Assembly: GCA_964484385.1 (NCBI GenBank)
Contig: CAZAFV010000001.1
Coordinates: 122,041 to 186,040, forward strand
Reading direction: 5' to 3'
Length of the DNA stretch: 64,000 bases
DNA from: Poriferisodalis sp964484385
GTDB lineage: Bacteria > Actinomycetota > Acidimicrobiia > Acidimicrobiales > Poriferisodalaceae
Part shown: positions 55,563 to 63,826 of the stretch, piece by piece
How positions within the stretch are numbered: position 1 is the stretch's first letter
Layout of the letters: every line of letters starts with the position of its first letter
Notes under the pieces: model-generated
Databases searched by the model: none
The model's input: the letters and a program-made list of their open reading frames with translations, nothing else
Told to the model about the DNA's origin: nothing
Translations under genes and position numbers: made by a program

Positions 55563-56699
55563 GTGGAGAGCGACGCCGTCGAGCACAGCGGCGACAGCGA
55601 GCCATTAGCGCTCGACCGCATGCTGCCGACGTATGACGGCCGCTGCGTCACTGCTGTGGCTCCGGCTCTGTGCGCCGGCGTAGAGGCTGACCTCGTCAGC
55701 GATGCTGCTGCAGCAGCACGCACGGTGGTGCTGCTGGTCGTGGATGGCCTCGGCTGGCACCAGTTGCGCCGCCATCGATCGCTCGCACCGTCGCTTGCTG
55801 CGGCCAGCGACGCGGCGCCGCCGATCACCACTGTTGCTCCCAGTACCACCGCAACGGCGATGACCTCGCTGACCACCGGGGCAGCGCCAGGTGAGCATGG
55901 ACTCGTCGGTTACCGCATTGCGACTCCTCTCGGGCTGCTCAATGCGCTTCGCTGGCGGGCCGGCGGTCGGGATGTGCGAGATGCGCTGCCGCCTGACGAG
56001 CTACAGCCCGTCGCACCCTTCTGCGGCCAGCCCACGGCCGTCGTGACGCGCGCCGAATTCCGCCACAGTGGCTTCACCGGTGCCCACCTGCGAGGAGGGA
56101 CGTTCTGGGGATGGCACGACCTGCCCGGTTTTGTCGCCGCGGTGCGGGGTGCCGTCGACGAGGGATTCCGGTTCGTCTTCGCCTATTACGACACCGTCGA
56201 CAAGATCGCTCACGAGTTCGGACTCGGCGAGCGTTACCACTCCGCGCTCGCGGAGGCGGAGCGTCTGGCAGTCGCCCTGCGCAGTGACCTGCCCACCGAG
56301 GTGCCGCTTATCGTCACTGCCGATCACGGCATCGTCGAGGTGCTTGAACCTCCGGTGATGGTCGATCCCGAGGTCGTAGCACTCACCGACGGCTGGTCCG
56401 GCGAGGCCAGGCTGCTGTGGCTGCACGCCCGTGCCGGGGCCGAATCCGAGCTCGCATCCGCCTGCGAGCGCTACGCCGGTTTTGCAGAGATCGCGCCTGT
56501 CGAGCAGGTACTCGACGAACAGTGGCTGGGTCGTCATGTCACCGAGACGGCCAGGGGCCGGCTCGGTGATGTCGCGCTCGTGCCGAGAGGTCTGCAGGCC
56601 TTCGCCATGCCCGACGAGGACCAGCCCCACCACGCACTCATCGGCCGTCACGGGGGCCTCACCGCAGAGGAAATGCTGGTGCCGTTCGCGCAGCTCTAA
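55563..56699 (+). CDS. Alkaline-phosphatase-superfamily nucleotide pyrophosphatase/phosphodiesterase
   Basis: A 378-residue enzyme of the type I phosphodiesterase group. VVLLVVDGLGWHQL near residue 57 provides the first metal Asp; TTVAPSTTATAMTSLTTGAA holds the Thr nucleophile, as in AP-like phosphodiesterases; LIVTADHGIVE carries the later Asp-His pair and GRHGGLTAEEMLVPF the last His. No signal peptide is seen, so it is probably cytoplasmic. GTG 55563 is chosen. It is divergent from the Rrf2 regulator, which may or may not control it. Confidence 0.82.
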   Translation: MESDAVEHSGDSEPLALDRMLPTYDGRCVTAVAPALCAGVEADLVSDAAAAARTVVLLVVDGLGWHQLRRHRSLAPSLAAASDAAPPITTVAPSTTATAMTSLTTGAAPGEHGLVGYRIATPLGLLNALRWRAGGRDVRDALPPDELQPVAPFCGQPTAVVTRAEFRHSGFTGAHLRGGTFWGWHDLPGFVAAVRGAVDEGFRFVFAYYDTVDKIAHEFGLGERYHSALAEAERLAVALRSDLPTEVPLIVTADHGIVEVLEPPVMVDPEVVALTDGWSGEARLLWLHARAGAESELASACERYAGFAEIAPVEQVLDEQWLGRHVTETARGRLGDVALVPRGLQAFAMPDEDQPHHALIGRHGGLTAEEMLVPFAQL

Positions 56700-56773
56700 A
56701 CAATCCAGGCGGTAGTGCAGGGTCAACGTGTGCCCAGCATGTATGCGGCCGGGAGCACTGCGGCCCGGCGGGG

Positions 56774-57307
56774 ATGGAATTCTCGCCAGATAGCATTTTG
56801 CTGGTGGTCGGCCATCCAGTTCCAGACCCAGAACAGGGCGAGTTGCTGGAGAGCGGACCACTCACGGAAGACGACATCGACGACGAGGCCTTCGTTCCCG
56901 AACCGGCGAAGCTCATGCGCATCGGCGGCATGATTCGCAAGCTGCTCGAAGAAGTCCGCCTCGCGGAGNNNNNNNNNNTCGACGAAGCGGGTCGCGATCG
57001 CATGCGCGACGTGTATCACCTGTCGGTTGACGAACTGGCAACAGCATTGTCCGAACCGCTCGCTGACGAGCTGAATCGGATTGCGCAGCCGTTCGACGAG
57101 GACATCCCGTCGGGTCCTGAGCTGCGGGTCGCCCAGGCTCAGCTGGTGGGATGGCTCGAAGGGCTCTTCCACGGCATCCAAGCAGCTGTCTCAGCGCAGC
57201 AGATGATGGCGGAGCGGCAGTTGCGCACGATGCGCAGCAATGCACTCGAGGCCGGCGGGCAGCCCCAAAGCTCGCCTGCGGCGGGTCGGGGCGGTGTCTA
57301 TCTGTGA
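56774..57307 (+). CDS. bpa: Bacterial proteasome activator Bpa/PafE (interrupted by a 10-N gap)
   Basis: A protein of about 177 residues. Motifs match mycobacterial Bpa: MRIGGMIRKLLEEVR, DEAGRDRMRDVYHLSVDEL, IAQPFDEDIPSGPELRVAQ and QLVGWLEGLFHGIQAAVSAQQ. The C-terminal GGVYL ends in a Tyr-x type tail like GQYL, which docks into the 20S proteasome to open the gate without ATP. Ten N (56969-56978) fall in the helical region, and the protein frame continues across them. The presence of Bpa implies a 20S proteasome elsewhere. ATG 56774 is used. Confidence 0.92.
   Translation: MEFSPDSILLVVGHPVPDPEQGELLESGPLTEDDIDDEAFVPEPAKLMRIGGMIRKLLEEVRLAEXXXXDEAGRDRMRDVYHLSVDELATALSEPLADELNRIAQPFDEDIPSGPELRVAQAQLVGWLEGLFHGIQAAVSAQQMMAERQLRTMRSNALEAGGQPQSSPAAGRGGVYL
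56969..56978. other. Run of 10 N
   Basis: An assembly gap or masked stretch inside the proteasome-activator gene. Comparison with relatives suggests only a few codons are missing, since LLEEVRLAE and DEAGR, normally almost adjacent, flank it. Confidence 0.95.
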
Positions 57308-57404
57308 GCAATCACCGCATGCAATAACCAATGAAATAGCCAAAGGAATCAGCTGGCCGGCACCGGGGGATCGGCCAGCGAGCATCGCAGGGAGCGAGAA
57401 TCAC

Positions 57405-58070
57405 ATGGCGCTCGAGGTTGAGACAAAGGACTGCACGGCACTCAGCGATGCTGAGATCTCCGAGATGGCCGAGCTGGTCACCGGCGAGAGTGTTCACTTC
57501 GACGTCGGCCACCTTTCCAAGCAACGCGATGCATGGGTGCTCATCACCCATGTGCGAGATGGTGCCAAGCTCTCTGCGTACGGCTTCTGCACGCTTGAGC
57601 GGGTTGGCGGCGACCCGACGGTGCTGATGGGCGCCGGCGCCACACGGCGTTCGGCTCGCCGCGACAGTGCGCTGCGGGCGATGATGACCGACCAGCTGCG
57701 GCGCGCCGTGCTGGCTTTCCCCGACGAGGACGTGCTGGTGGCCTGCCAGATGGCCGACGCAGCCGCATTCACGGCCTTCAAGCCGCTTGATCGGGTGGTG
57801 CCCCGCCCCGGCTACGAGCCCAACGGCGAGGACCGTGCCTGGGGGCGGCGCCTGGCCAAGCGTTTCGACGTGCAGGGCGAATACAAGGCGCGAGAGTTCA
57901 AGGTGTATGGCGACGGCGGGCCCTCATTCGTGCTGAACCACACGGCACCGCGGCCTGAGAAGCTTGATCCGGCGATGATCGGCCTGTTTGACGGCGTCGA
58001 TACGGCCAACGGCGATGCACTGATCGCTTTCGGCTGGGCCAGCCGGGAAGATCTCGCGAAGCTGCTGTAG
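57405..58070 (+). CDS. Conserved-looking protein of unknown function, possible acetyltransferase fold
   Basis: A 221-residue soluble protein starting at ATG 57405 with GGGAG about ten bases upstream. The stretch WVLITHVRDGAKLSAYGFCTLERVGG followed by TVLMGAGATRRSARRDSALRAMM has the strand-strand-helix rhythm of GNAT acetyltransferases, with a possible acyl-CoA loop around ATRRSARRDS, but the match is weak and I do not assign a reaction. The 97 bp before it hold no visible gene. Codon use is like neighbouring genes. Confidence 0.6.
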   Translation: MALEVETKDCTALSDAEISEMAELVTGESVHFDVGHLSKQRDAWVLITHVRDGAKLSAYGFCTLERVGGDPTVLMGAGATRRSARRDSALRAMMTDQLRRAVLAFPDEDVLVACQMADAAAFTAFKPLDRVVPRPGYEPNGEDRAWGRRLAKRFDVQGEYKAREFKVYGDGGPSFVLNHTAPRPEKLDPAMIGLFDGVDTANGDALIAFGWASREDLAKLL

Positions 58071-58116
58071 CACTCGCAGCTCATCGGCTCAGCCTCTGCG
58101 GGGGGAGTGTGCGCTG

Positions 58117-58785
58117 GTGAACTCTGGATTCAGCGAACTCGCCCGTCGCCGCAGGATGACCCGGCACTTCCTGCCGGATCGGATCGATGACGGCCTGCTC
58201 GAGCGGATCCTCGATACCGCCCGCCGTGTCCCTTCAGCCGGCAACACGCAGGGCTTCGACTTTGTTGTGCTCCGCGGCCCTGGCGAGACGGCTCGTTACT
58301 GGGACACCACCCTGCCCCCGGACCGTCGCGAGCGCTTTCGCTGGGACGGGTTGCTGGCCTGCCCGGCTCTCATCACGCTGTGGGCCGACCCGCACGCGTA
58401 CATCGACCGCTACGGCGAACCCGACAAGGAGCGCTCCGGACTGGGCTCGGGCACGGAGGCCTGGTCGACGCCGTACTGGACCGTGGATGCGGCATTCGCG
58501 GCGCTCGCGCTGCAGTATGCCGCGCTCGACGAAGGTCTCGGGGTGCTGTTCTTCGGCATGTTCGAACACGCTGCAGCCGTGGCAGCGGCTCTCGGTGTGC
58601 CGTCGGCGCACGAGCCGATCGGCGTCGTAGCACTGGGCTGGCCCGATCGGACGGCCGAGGCGTCCAGCGGTCCGGCGGCGAGTCAGGACAGGCCCCGCCG
58701 CCCGCTGTTCATCGACGAGCCGGGCGAAGCGGCGGCAGCTGACCACCGCCCGTTGGTGCACTGGGGTCGCTGGACCGGTGGTTGA
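58117..58785 (+). CDS. Nitroreductase-family FMN enzyme
   Basis: A 222-residue flavoprotein. RRRRMTRHFLPD at the N-terminus and DTARRVPSAGNTQGFDFVVL bind FMN, as usual, and DAAFAALALQYAALDEGLG with PIGVVALGWP complete the family pattern. It should reduce an electrophilic substrate using NAD(P)H; the natural substrate is unknown. GTG 58117 follows a short GGCTCAGCCTC element at 58086. It is followed by a DUF35 protein and a thiolase. Confidence 0.84.
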   Translation: MNSGFSELARRRRMTRHFLPDRIDDGLLERILDTARRVPSAGNTQGFDFVVLRGPGETARYWDTTLPPDRRERFRWDGLLACPALITLWADPHAYIDRYGEPDKERSGLGSGTEAWSTPYWTVDAAFAALALQYAALDEGLGVLFFGMFEHAAAVAAALGVPSAHEPIGVVALGWPDRTAEASSGPAASQDRPRRPLFIDEPGEAAAADHRPLVHWGRWTGG

Positions 58786-58916
58786 GTGCCGCTGTTTCGC
58801 CTTGCCGCGCAGCCTCAGGAACAGGCGTCTGCCGGTGAGCCGCTGGTAAGTTGCTGCGGGAACGGTCATCGAACACCGGTCGGCCGCGCCGATCCCGACC
58901 CGGGAGGAACACTGAC

Positions 58917-59348
58917 GTGGGCGATGAGACTGCGCCAGATGAGATCGGGCCGAAGCAGATGGCGATGGTGGAATACCTCAAGCTCGGCGACGACCCGCAC
59001 CTGGTCGCCTATGTCTGCGATGCATGCGGGGCCACCTACTTCGACCGGCGAAATGCCTGCGCCGCCTGCGGTGCACGCGACTTCTCGACTGGGCGGCTCG
59101 CCAACACCGGAGCAGTGCGGACCTTCACCATCGTGCATCGTGCTGCCCGGGGCGTGCCGGCGCCCTATATCTCCGCTGTCGTCGATCTCGACGGAGGCGG
59201 GCGAGTCAAGAGCAACATCATCAACATCGAACCCACGCCTTCCAACGTGAGTCTCGGCATGCGTGTGCGCCTTGCCACCTACGTCACTGCCACCGACGAC
59301 GACGGCAACGAAGCCGTCGCCTTCGGCTACGAGCCCGAGGCGGCCTGA
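58917..59348 (+). CDS. DUF35 OB-fold/zinc-ribbon protein, thiolase partner
   Basis: A 143-residue protein. The rubredoxin-like zinc ribbon has two Cys pairs, CDACG and CAACG, and is followed by the OB-fold RTFTIVHRAARGVPAPYISAVVDL. Such proteins bind acyl-CoA and form complexes with thiolases of the SCP2 type. GTG 58917 is preferred, with GGGAGG nine bases upstream. It precedes the thiolase by 72 bp, the standard pairing, and gives the best clue to its role. Confidence 0.88.
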   Translation: MGDETAPDEIGPKQMAMVEYLKLGDDPHLVAYVCDACGATYFDRRNACAACGARDFSTGRLANTGAVRTFTIVHRAARGVPAPYISAVVDLDGGGRVKSNIINIEPTPSNVSLGMRVRLATYVTATDDDGNEAVAFGYEPEAA

Positions 59349-59420
59349 GCCTGCATTCCCCACCCGCCCGACCCTGCCAACCGACAAGCGACAGACCCGC
59401 CTCATGAATAGGGAGCACCC

Positions 59421-60632
59421 ATGAGCAACCAAGACCCGGTGTGGATTCTCGGCACCTCCATGACCAAGTTCGGCCGTTATGCCGACAAAGACCTCATCGA
59501 CCTAGCTGCTGAGGCCTCGCTCGGTGCACTCGACGATGGCGGGGTGACCATGGCCGAGATGGACGTGCTCGCCGCCGGATGCCTGTACGAGGCCAACGGC
59601 GGCGTCGGCCAGCGTCTCCAGAAGCAGCTCGGCCAGACCGGCATTCCCGTGTACAACGTGGCCAACGCCTGCGCAACGGGGGCGACGGCGGTCCGCACGG
59701 TGATGATGGCGATCAAGGCCGGCGAGGCCCAGATGGGCCTGGCGGTCGGCGTCGAGCAGATGGGCAAGATGGGCATGCTCGGTGCCGATCGCGCTGCCCG
59801 CTCCGACAAGCAGGTCTTCGAGCGCAAGGGCCGCTTCGGCTCCGTCGTCGGCGTCGAGGGGCGTCTCGGCACCAACATGATGCCCGGCGTGTTCGCACAG
59901 GCTGGCATGGAGTACGCCTACGAGAACGACGGTGTCGGCTTCGAGCAGTTCGCCAAGGTGGCGCAGAAGAACCACGAGCACTCCACGCTGAACCCGCTGG
60001 CGCAATATCGCAAGGCGTTCACGCTCGACGAGGTCATGAGCTCCGAGGTGATCGCCTATCCGAACACCCTGCTGATGTGCTGCCCGACCGGCGATGGCTC
60101 GGCAGCGGTGGTGCTGGTCTCCGACGAGAAGCTGAAGACGCTGCCGCGTGAACAGCAGCGGCGTGCGGTCAAGGTTTCGGCTTCGGTGCTCACCTCAGAT
60201 CCTTGGACCGAGGGCTGCCAGGTGCAGCCCGACGTCAACACGCTCACCCGCAACGCCGCAGACGCGGCATACGAGGATTCGGGCGTGGATCCTGCCGATC
60301 TCGACTTGGTCGAGCTGCACGACTGTTTCGCAACCGCCGAATTGCGGCACTACGACAACCTGCGGCTGTGCGAGCCCGGCGGCGCCGGCGAGTGGATCGA
60401 CAAGGGCGGGCCGTGGCGCGACGGGGAGATCCCGGTGAACGTATCCGGCGGCCTGCTGTCGAAGGGGCACCCCATCGGCGCCACCGGCGTAGCCAACCTG
60501 TTCGAGGTTGCCACGCACGTCCGTGGCGAGGCCGGTGACCGCCAGGTGCCCGACGCCAAGGTCGGCCTCGCCCACGTGATCGGCCTCGGCTCCAGCTGCG
60601 GCGTGCACATCCTGGAGCGTTCGGGCCTCTAG
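59421..60632 (+). CDS. Thiolase-family protein (SCP2/lipid-transfer type)
   Basis: A 403-residue thiolase. The acyl-accepting Cys is C84 in YNVANACATGATAVRTVMM. VELHDCFATAELRHYDNL and GGLLSKGHPIGATGVANLFE provide the active-site His residues, and GLGSSCGVHIL is near the C-terminus. The sequence is of the group that pairs with DUF35 proteins, which in relatives does retro-Claisen or retro-aldol cleavage in sterol or fatty-acid breakdown. ATG 59421 has GGGAG a few bases upstream. It converges on the next gene. Confidence 0.9.
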   Translation: MSNQDPVWILGTSMTKFGRYADKDLIDLAAEASLGALDDGGVTMAEMDVLAAGCLYEANGGVGQRLQKQLGQTGIPVYNVANACATGATAVRTVMMAIKAGEAQMGLAVGVEQMGKMGMLGADRAARSDKQVFERKGRFGSVVGVEGRLGTNMMPGVFAQAGMEYAYENDGVGFEQFAKVAQKNHEHSTLNPLAQYRKAFTLDEVMSSEVIAYPNTLLMCCPTGDGSAAVVLVSDEKLKTLPREQQRRAVKVSASVLTSDPWTEGCQVQPDVNTLTRNAADAAYEDSGVDPADLDLVELHDCFATAELRHYDNLRLCEPGGAGEWIDKGGPWRDGEIPVNVSGGLLSKGHPIGATGVANLFEVATHVRGEAGDRQVPDAKVGLAHVIGLGSSCGVHILERSGL

Positions 60633-60634
60633 CC

Positions 60635-61522
60635 CTAGCTTCTGAATGCGGCCAAGGTGGGGGCGAGTTCGTCGAGGTACTGCAGGGTTTCGTCGGCTGA
60701 GGGCAGGTCGAAGTTGACGGGCGTGAGAATGAACTGGCTGACGCCGGCTTTGGCGTAGGACTCCAGCCGGTCCATGCGGGGCCGGCCCCAGATGTAGAGC
60801 GTGATCGGGATGTCGTCGGCGTTCTCGCGTCCCGCGTCGGCAGCGAGGCGGCGGAATCGTTCGATGCCGCCGAGCACGTCGGGCTTGCCGGTGGTGTTCA
60901 TGACACCCACGTCGATGGGCGCCCATTCGTCGGCGTACTCCGCAGCATGCTGGATGCCCAGCGGGCCGGCGTTGCCGAGTGCGATGGGCACGGTGCCGTT
61001 GGTGGGTTTTGGGTAGATCCACGACTCGCTGTAGCTGTCCCACTCGCCCTCGAAGGCAGGCACGGGATCGTCGGCCCAGATCGAGCGCATCGCAGCGATG
61101 CGCTCGCGCATGGCGCCGTAGCGGCGGCTGAAGGGCATGTCGGGGCGATGGTCGGCTAGTTCCTCCTTGTTCCAGCCGACGCCGACGCCCAGCACCACAC
61201 GGCCGCTGGCCAGCACGTCGGCGCTGGCGACGGTGCGTGCGAGGTCGATGAGGTCGTGCTGGAGGATGAGGCAGATGCCAGTGCCGAGCGTGATCTGGCT
61301 GGTCCGTGCAGCGGCGACGCCGATGGAGACGAACGGGTCCATCATGTGGAAGTAGGTGCCGGGGAGCTGGCCGCCGTTCGGATAGGAGCTCTCGCGGGAC
61401 GTCGGGATGTGGGTGTGCTCGGGGTACCACACCGATGCGAAGCCGCGTTCTTCGAGTTCTTGCGCCAAGTCGCCTGGGTCGATGCCGCCGTGGTGATTGC
61501 CTGTCAGGTATCCGAACTTCAT
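60635..61522 (-). CDS. LLM-class F420-dependent oxidoreductase
   Basis: A 295-residue luciferase-like protein. MKFGYLTGNHHGGIDPGDLA opens the barrel, followed by GFASVWYPEHTHIPTSRES, TSQITLGTGICLILQHDLI, GRVVLGVGVGWNKEEL and PIALGNAGPLGIQHA. These match actinobacterial F420-dependent oxidoreductases. The real start is ATG 61522, preceded by 14 more open codons that do not resemble the family. The substrate is unknown. It is convergent with the thiolase gene. Confidence 0.88.
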   Translation of the reverse strand: MKFGYLTGNHHGGIDPGDLAQELEERGFASVWYPEHTHIPTSRESSYPNGGQLPGTYFHMMDPFVSIGVAAARTSQITLGTGICLILQHDLIDLARTVASADVLASGRVVLGVGVGWNKEELADHRPDMPFSRRYGAMRERIAAMRSIWADDPVPAFEGEWDSYSESWIYPKPTNGTVPIALGNAGPLGIQHAAEYADEWAPIDVGVMNTTGKPDVLGGIERFRRLAADAGRENADDIPITLYIWGRPRMDRLESYAKAGVSQFILTPVNFDLPSADETLQYLDELAPTLAAFRS

Positions 61523-61674
61523 GCCGCGCAGCCTAGGTACGTGCGCCCGCTGTGGGAGCGGCACGACCCTCTGCTCCCAGCGATCCAGCAGTTTGCGACA
61601 AACCCTAGAAGTGTACGGGTTTCCGAAACCGATATATCAAACAGTGAGCAACGGTGCGGCGACACCAAGCGCAG

Positions 61675-61876
61675 CTAGCCCAACCCGAACGCTTCGAGCG
61701 CCGCTGGCGTGTCGTAGCCGAGCCTGCGGAGTGCCTCACGCTGTTCGCGCGGAGCAAGCGCCAGCAGCACGGCTGCGCCGTCGCCGTGCCCCGTCGTGCC
61801 GTGCTGTCAGCCGCCACGCTGTCACTGCGGCTTCGATGCAGCGCTCCGCTTCGTTCTCAGCGTCGCTAGGTGCCAT
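61675..61876 (-). pseudogene. Small gene with a one-base frameshift
   Basis: Read leftward from ATG 61876 the frame gives MAPSDAENEAERCIEAAVTA and continues to RHDG. It then hits the run of four C at 61789-61792 (GGGG on this strand). If one G is removed, translation continues HGDGAAVLLALAPREQREAL and ends LEAFGLG at TAG 61675, for about 66 residues. Both halves have coding-like composition. It is a recent pseudogene or a homopolymer sequencing error. The rest of the 462-bp gap, 61523-61674 and 61877-61984, holds no gene that I can see apart from the leader of the next gene. Confidence 0.5.
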
Positions 61877-61984
61877 AGCGGCAGTGTGCCACCTTGCCGC
61901 CCGTGGGCGCTCCTGCGGCTACCGTCGCGCTCCTACGTGCGCCAGCAGCACGCTGACACGACGAACAGGAAGCGCAACACGACC

Positions 61985-63017
61985 ATGAGGAAACTGCTAG
62001 CCGTGCTGTTGGCGACAGCGCTTGCCGTCGGCCTGACAGCTTCGGGTGCCGCCGCGCACCCAACACCCGAGCCGAAATGCAAAGGCGAGACGTTCGCCGT
62101 AGTTGCTGCGGCGGGTGACGCGGCCATGGCTGAGCTAGTCGCAAGCTGGCAAGTCTTGGACACCAAATGTGTCGTAGCGCCCGACGATGCCAAGCGGCTC
62201 ATTGACAGTCAGAGTGTCGTAGTTCTCGGCGGCAAAAAAGCAGTTCCCGACGAAGCTGTAGCGGGTTTGACTGTGATTGTGAGACTGGCGGCCGCTGATC
62301 GTGTCGCTACTGCGAACGCTGTTCTGTTGTGGGTAAATCAGCGCATTGCTGCTGAGGAAGCTGAAACGGCGGCGGACGGCAAACCGAAATTCGCCGCTGT
62401 CTCCGCAGGCAGAGGCCATGCGTGCGGGCTGCGCAGCGACGGCACCGCGGTCTGCTGGGGCACCAGCGTCGGGCTGGCGGATGCTCCGGGCGGCAAGCTC
62501 ACTGCGGTCTCCGCAGGCGCGTTCCATTCGTGCGGCATACGCAGCGACGGCACCGCGGTCTGCTGGGGCGCTAACAGCGTCGGGCAGACAGCAGTTCCGG
62601 CGGGCACGTTCGCCGCTGTCTCCGCAGGCGACGCCCATTCGTGCGGCATACGCAGCGACGGCACCGCGGTCTGCTGGGGCGGCATCGCCGGGCTGGCGGA
62701 TGCTCCGGGCGGCAAGCTCACTGCGGTCTCCGCAGGCGCGTTCCATTCGTGCGGCATACGCAGCGACGGCACCGCGGTCTGCTGGGGCGCTAACAGCGTC
62801 GGGCAGACAGCAGTTCCGGCGGGCACGTTCGCCGCTGTCTCCGCAGGCGGCGACCATTCGTGCGGCATACGCAGCGACGGCACCGCGGTCTGCTGGGGCC
62901 ACAACCACGACGAGCAGGCGGATGCTCCGGGCGGCAAGTTCACTGCGATTTCGGCAGGCTGGGACCATTCGTGCGGCATACGCAGCGACGGCACCGCGGT
63001 CTGCTGGGGCCACAACC
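61985..63017 (+). CDS. Secreted modular protein: cell-wall-binding-like region and RCC1-like repeats (3' part lost in gap)
   Basis: The first 344 residues of an exported protein. A signal peptide (1-24, ending SGAAA) is followed by a region (about 36-118) whose VVVLGGKKAVPDEAVAGLTV and IVRLAAADRVATANAVLLWV segments resemble the cell-wall-binding-2 repeat, which attaches proteins to the actinobacterial surface. Six RCC1-like units of about 37 residues follow, each with VSAG..HSCGIRSDGTAVCWG. The Cys pairs suggest disulfides outside the cell. The sequence runs into 100 N. A CAP-like domain resumes after the gap and is probably the same gene. Confidence 0.75.
62471..62908 (+). repeat. 219-bp tandem duplication within the RCC1-like region
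   Basis: Bases 62471-62689 and 62690-62908 are two copies. The first 160 bases of each are identical, then a few differences, then another long identical run. Each copy encodes two RCC1-like units. The near identity suggests recent duplication or gene conversion, and more copies may be hidden in the 100-N gap just downstream. Confidence 0.85.
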
Positions 63018-63117
63018 NNNNNNNNNNNNNNNNNNNNNNNNNNNNNNNNNNNNNNNNNNNNNNNNNNNNNNNNNNNNNNNNNNNNNNNNNNNNNNNNNNN
63101 NNNNNNNNNNNNNNNNN
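63018..63117. other. Run of 100 N
   Basis: A scaffold gap of a round, probably arbitrary length. It lies exactly where the RCC1-like repeats continue, so the assembly probably failed on repeated sequence. Reading frames cannot be joined across it. Confidence 0.95.
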
Positions 63118-63605
63118 ACGACTACGACGGCAATTACCGCGGGCAGGTGTACTTTGTTGAGTCTAGGTATGAGTCTGACGCTGCAATCAGCCAAGCCGAA
63201 AATTACATGATCGAGCTTGTCAATGAGCTTCGTACCGGTCTCGGCATAGCGCCGCTCACGAAATGCGATCAGCTAGGCATCGTTGCGCGGCGATGGTCTA
63301 ACACTCTGGCTTCGGGGGAAGGGCCACTCAAGCAACTCAAGCACAACCCCACTTTTTCGGCGGAGTATCCCGCCGGTTGGAGCGCTGCCGGGGAGAACAT
63401 CGCGTCAGCGGTCAATGTCGGCAGCAACATAGTGCTAACGGAACTGATGTTTGGCCTCTTGGTGAACAGCCCCGGCCACTATAAGGCTATGACAAATGCC
63501 GATTTCAACAGCATCGGTGTCGGCTATGCCGTCAACAGCAGATTCGCCTTTGTGACCCAGAATTTCGCCAACTACCCTGCCGGTAGCGGCATATGCGGGC
63601 AATAG
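63118..63605 (+). CDS. CAP/SCP-domain C-terminal part of a secreted protein (5' part lost in gap)
   Basis: The frame starting at 63120 encodes about 161 residues to TAG 63603. From YMIELVNELRTGLGIAPL onward it is a CAP (SCP/PR-1) domain: ARRWSNTLASGEGPLKQLKH, GWSAAGENIASA, LLVNSPGHYKAMTNADF and NSIGVGYAVNSRFAFVTQNFA. CAP domains are extracellular; in bacteria their activity is mostly unknown. It probably completes the RCC1-like protein before the gap. The stop is followed by a clear terminator. Confidence 0.8.
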
Positions 63606-63620
63606 GCCAACAACACATTT

Positions 63621-63662
63621 CGCCAGCAAGACAGACTCACGGGTTTGCCTTGCTGGCGTTTT
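63621..63662 (+). terminator. Rho-independent terminator after the CAP gene
   Basis: A perfect 10-bp stem, CGCCAGCAAG (63621-63630) with CTTGCTGGCG (63649-63658), encloses an 18-base loop and is followed by four T. It lies 16 bases after the TAG. It is the clearest intrinsic terminator in the window. Confidence 0.88.
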
Positions 63663-63689
63663 GCCGCGTTCAGGCCACTGTGAGCAAGT

Positions 63690-63826
63690 CGGCTACGGTC
63701 GCGCTCTTGCGTGCGCCAGCAGCCGCGCTGATGCCATGGGCAGAAAGACACAACACGAGCATGAGGAGACTGTTTGCTGTCGTGGTGGCGGCATCCGACC
63801 GGGCGGGGGATCGTGAGGCCCGCTAG
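63690..63826 (+). repeat. Second copy of the secreted-protein leader and start, decayed
   Basis: The first 33 bases are nearly identical to 61916-61949, the leader of the RCC1-CAP gene. After diverging, the copy has an ATG at 63761 encoding MRRLFAVVVAAS, like the MRKLLAVLLATA signal start, but the frame then reads SDRAGDREAR and stops at 63826. It looks like a truncated duplicate, overlapping the GTG of the following gene. Confidence 0.65.

Noticed and set aside
62400..63017. CRISPR-like array
   Set aside because: The regular units are coding RCC1-like repeats in one open frame, with no constant spacers and no cas genes.
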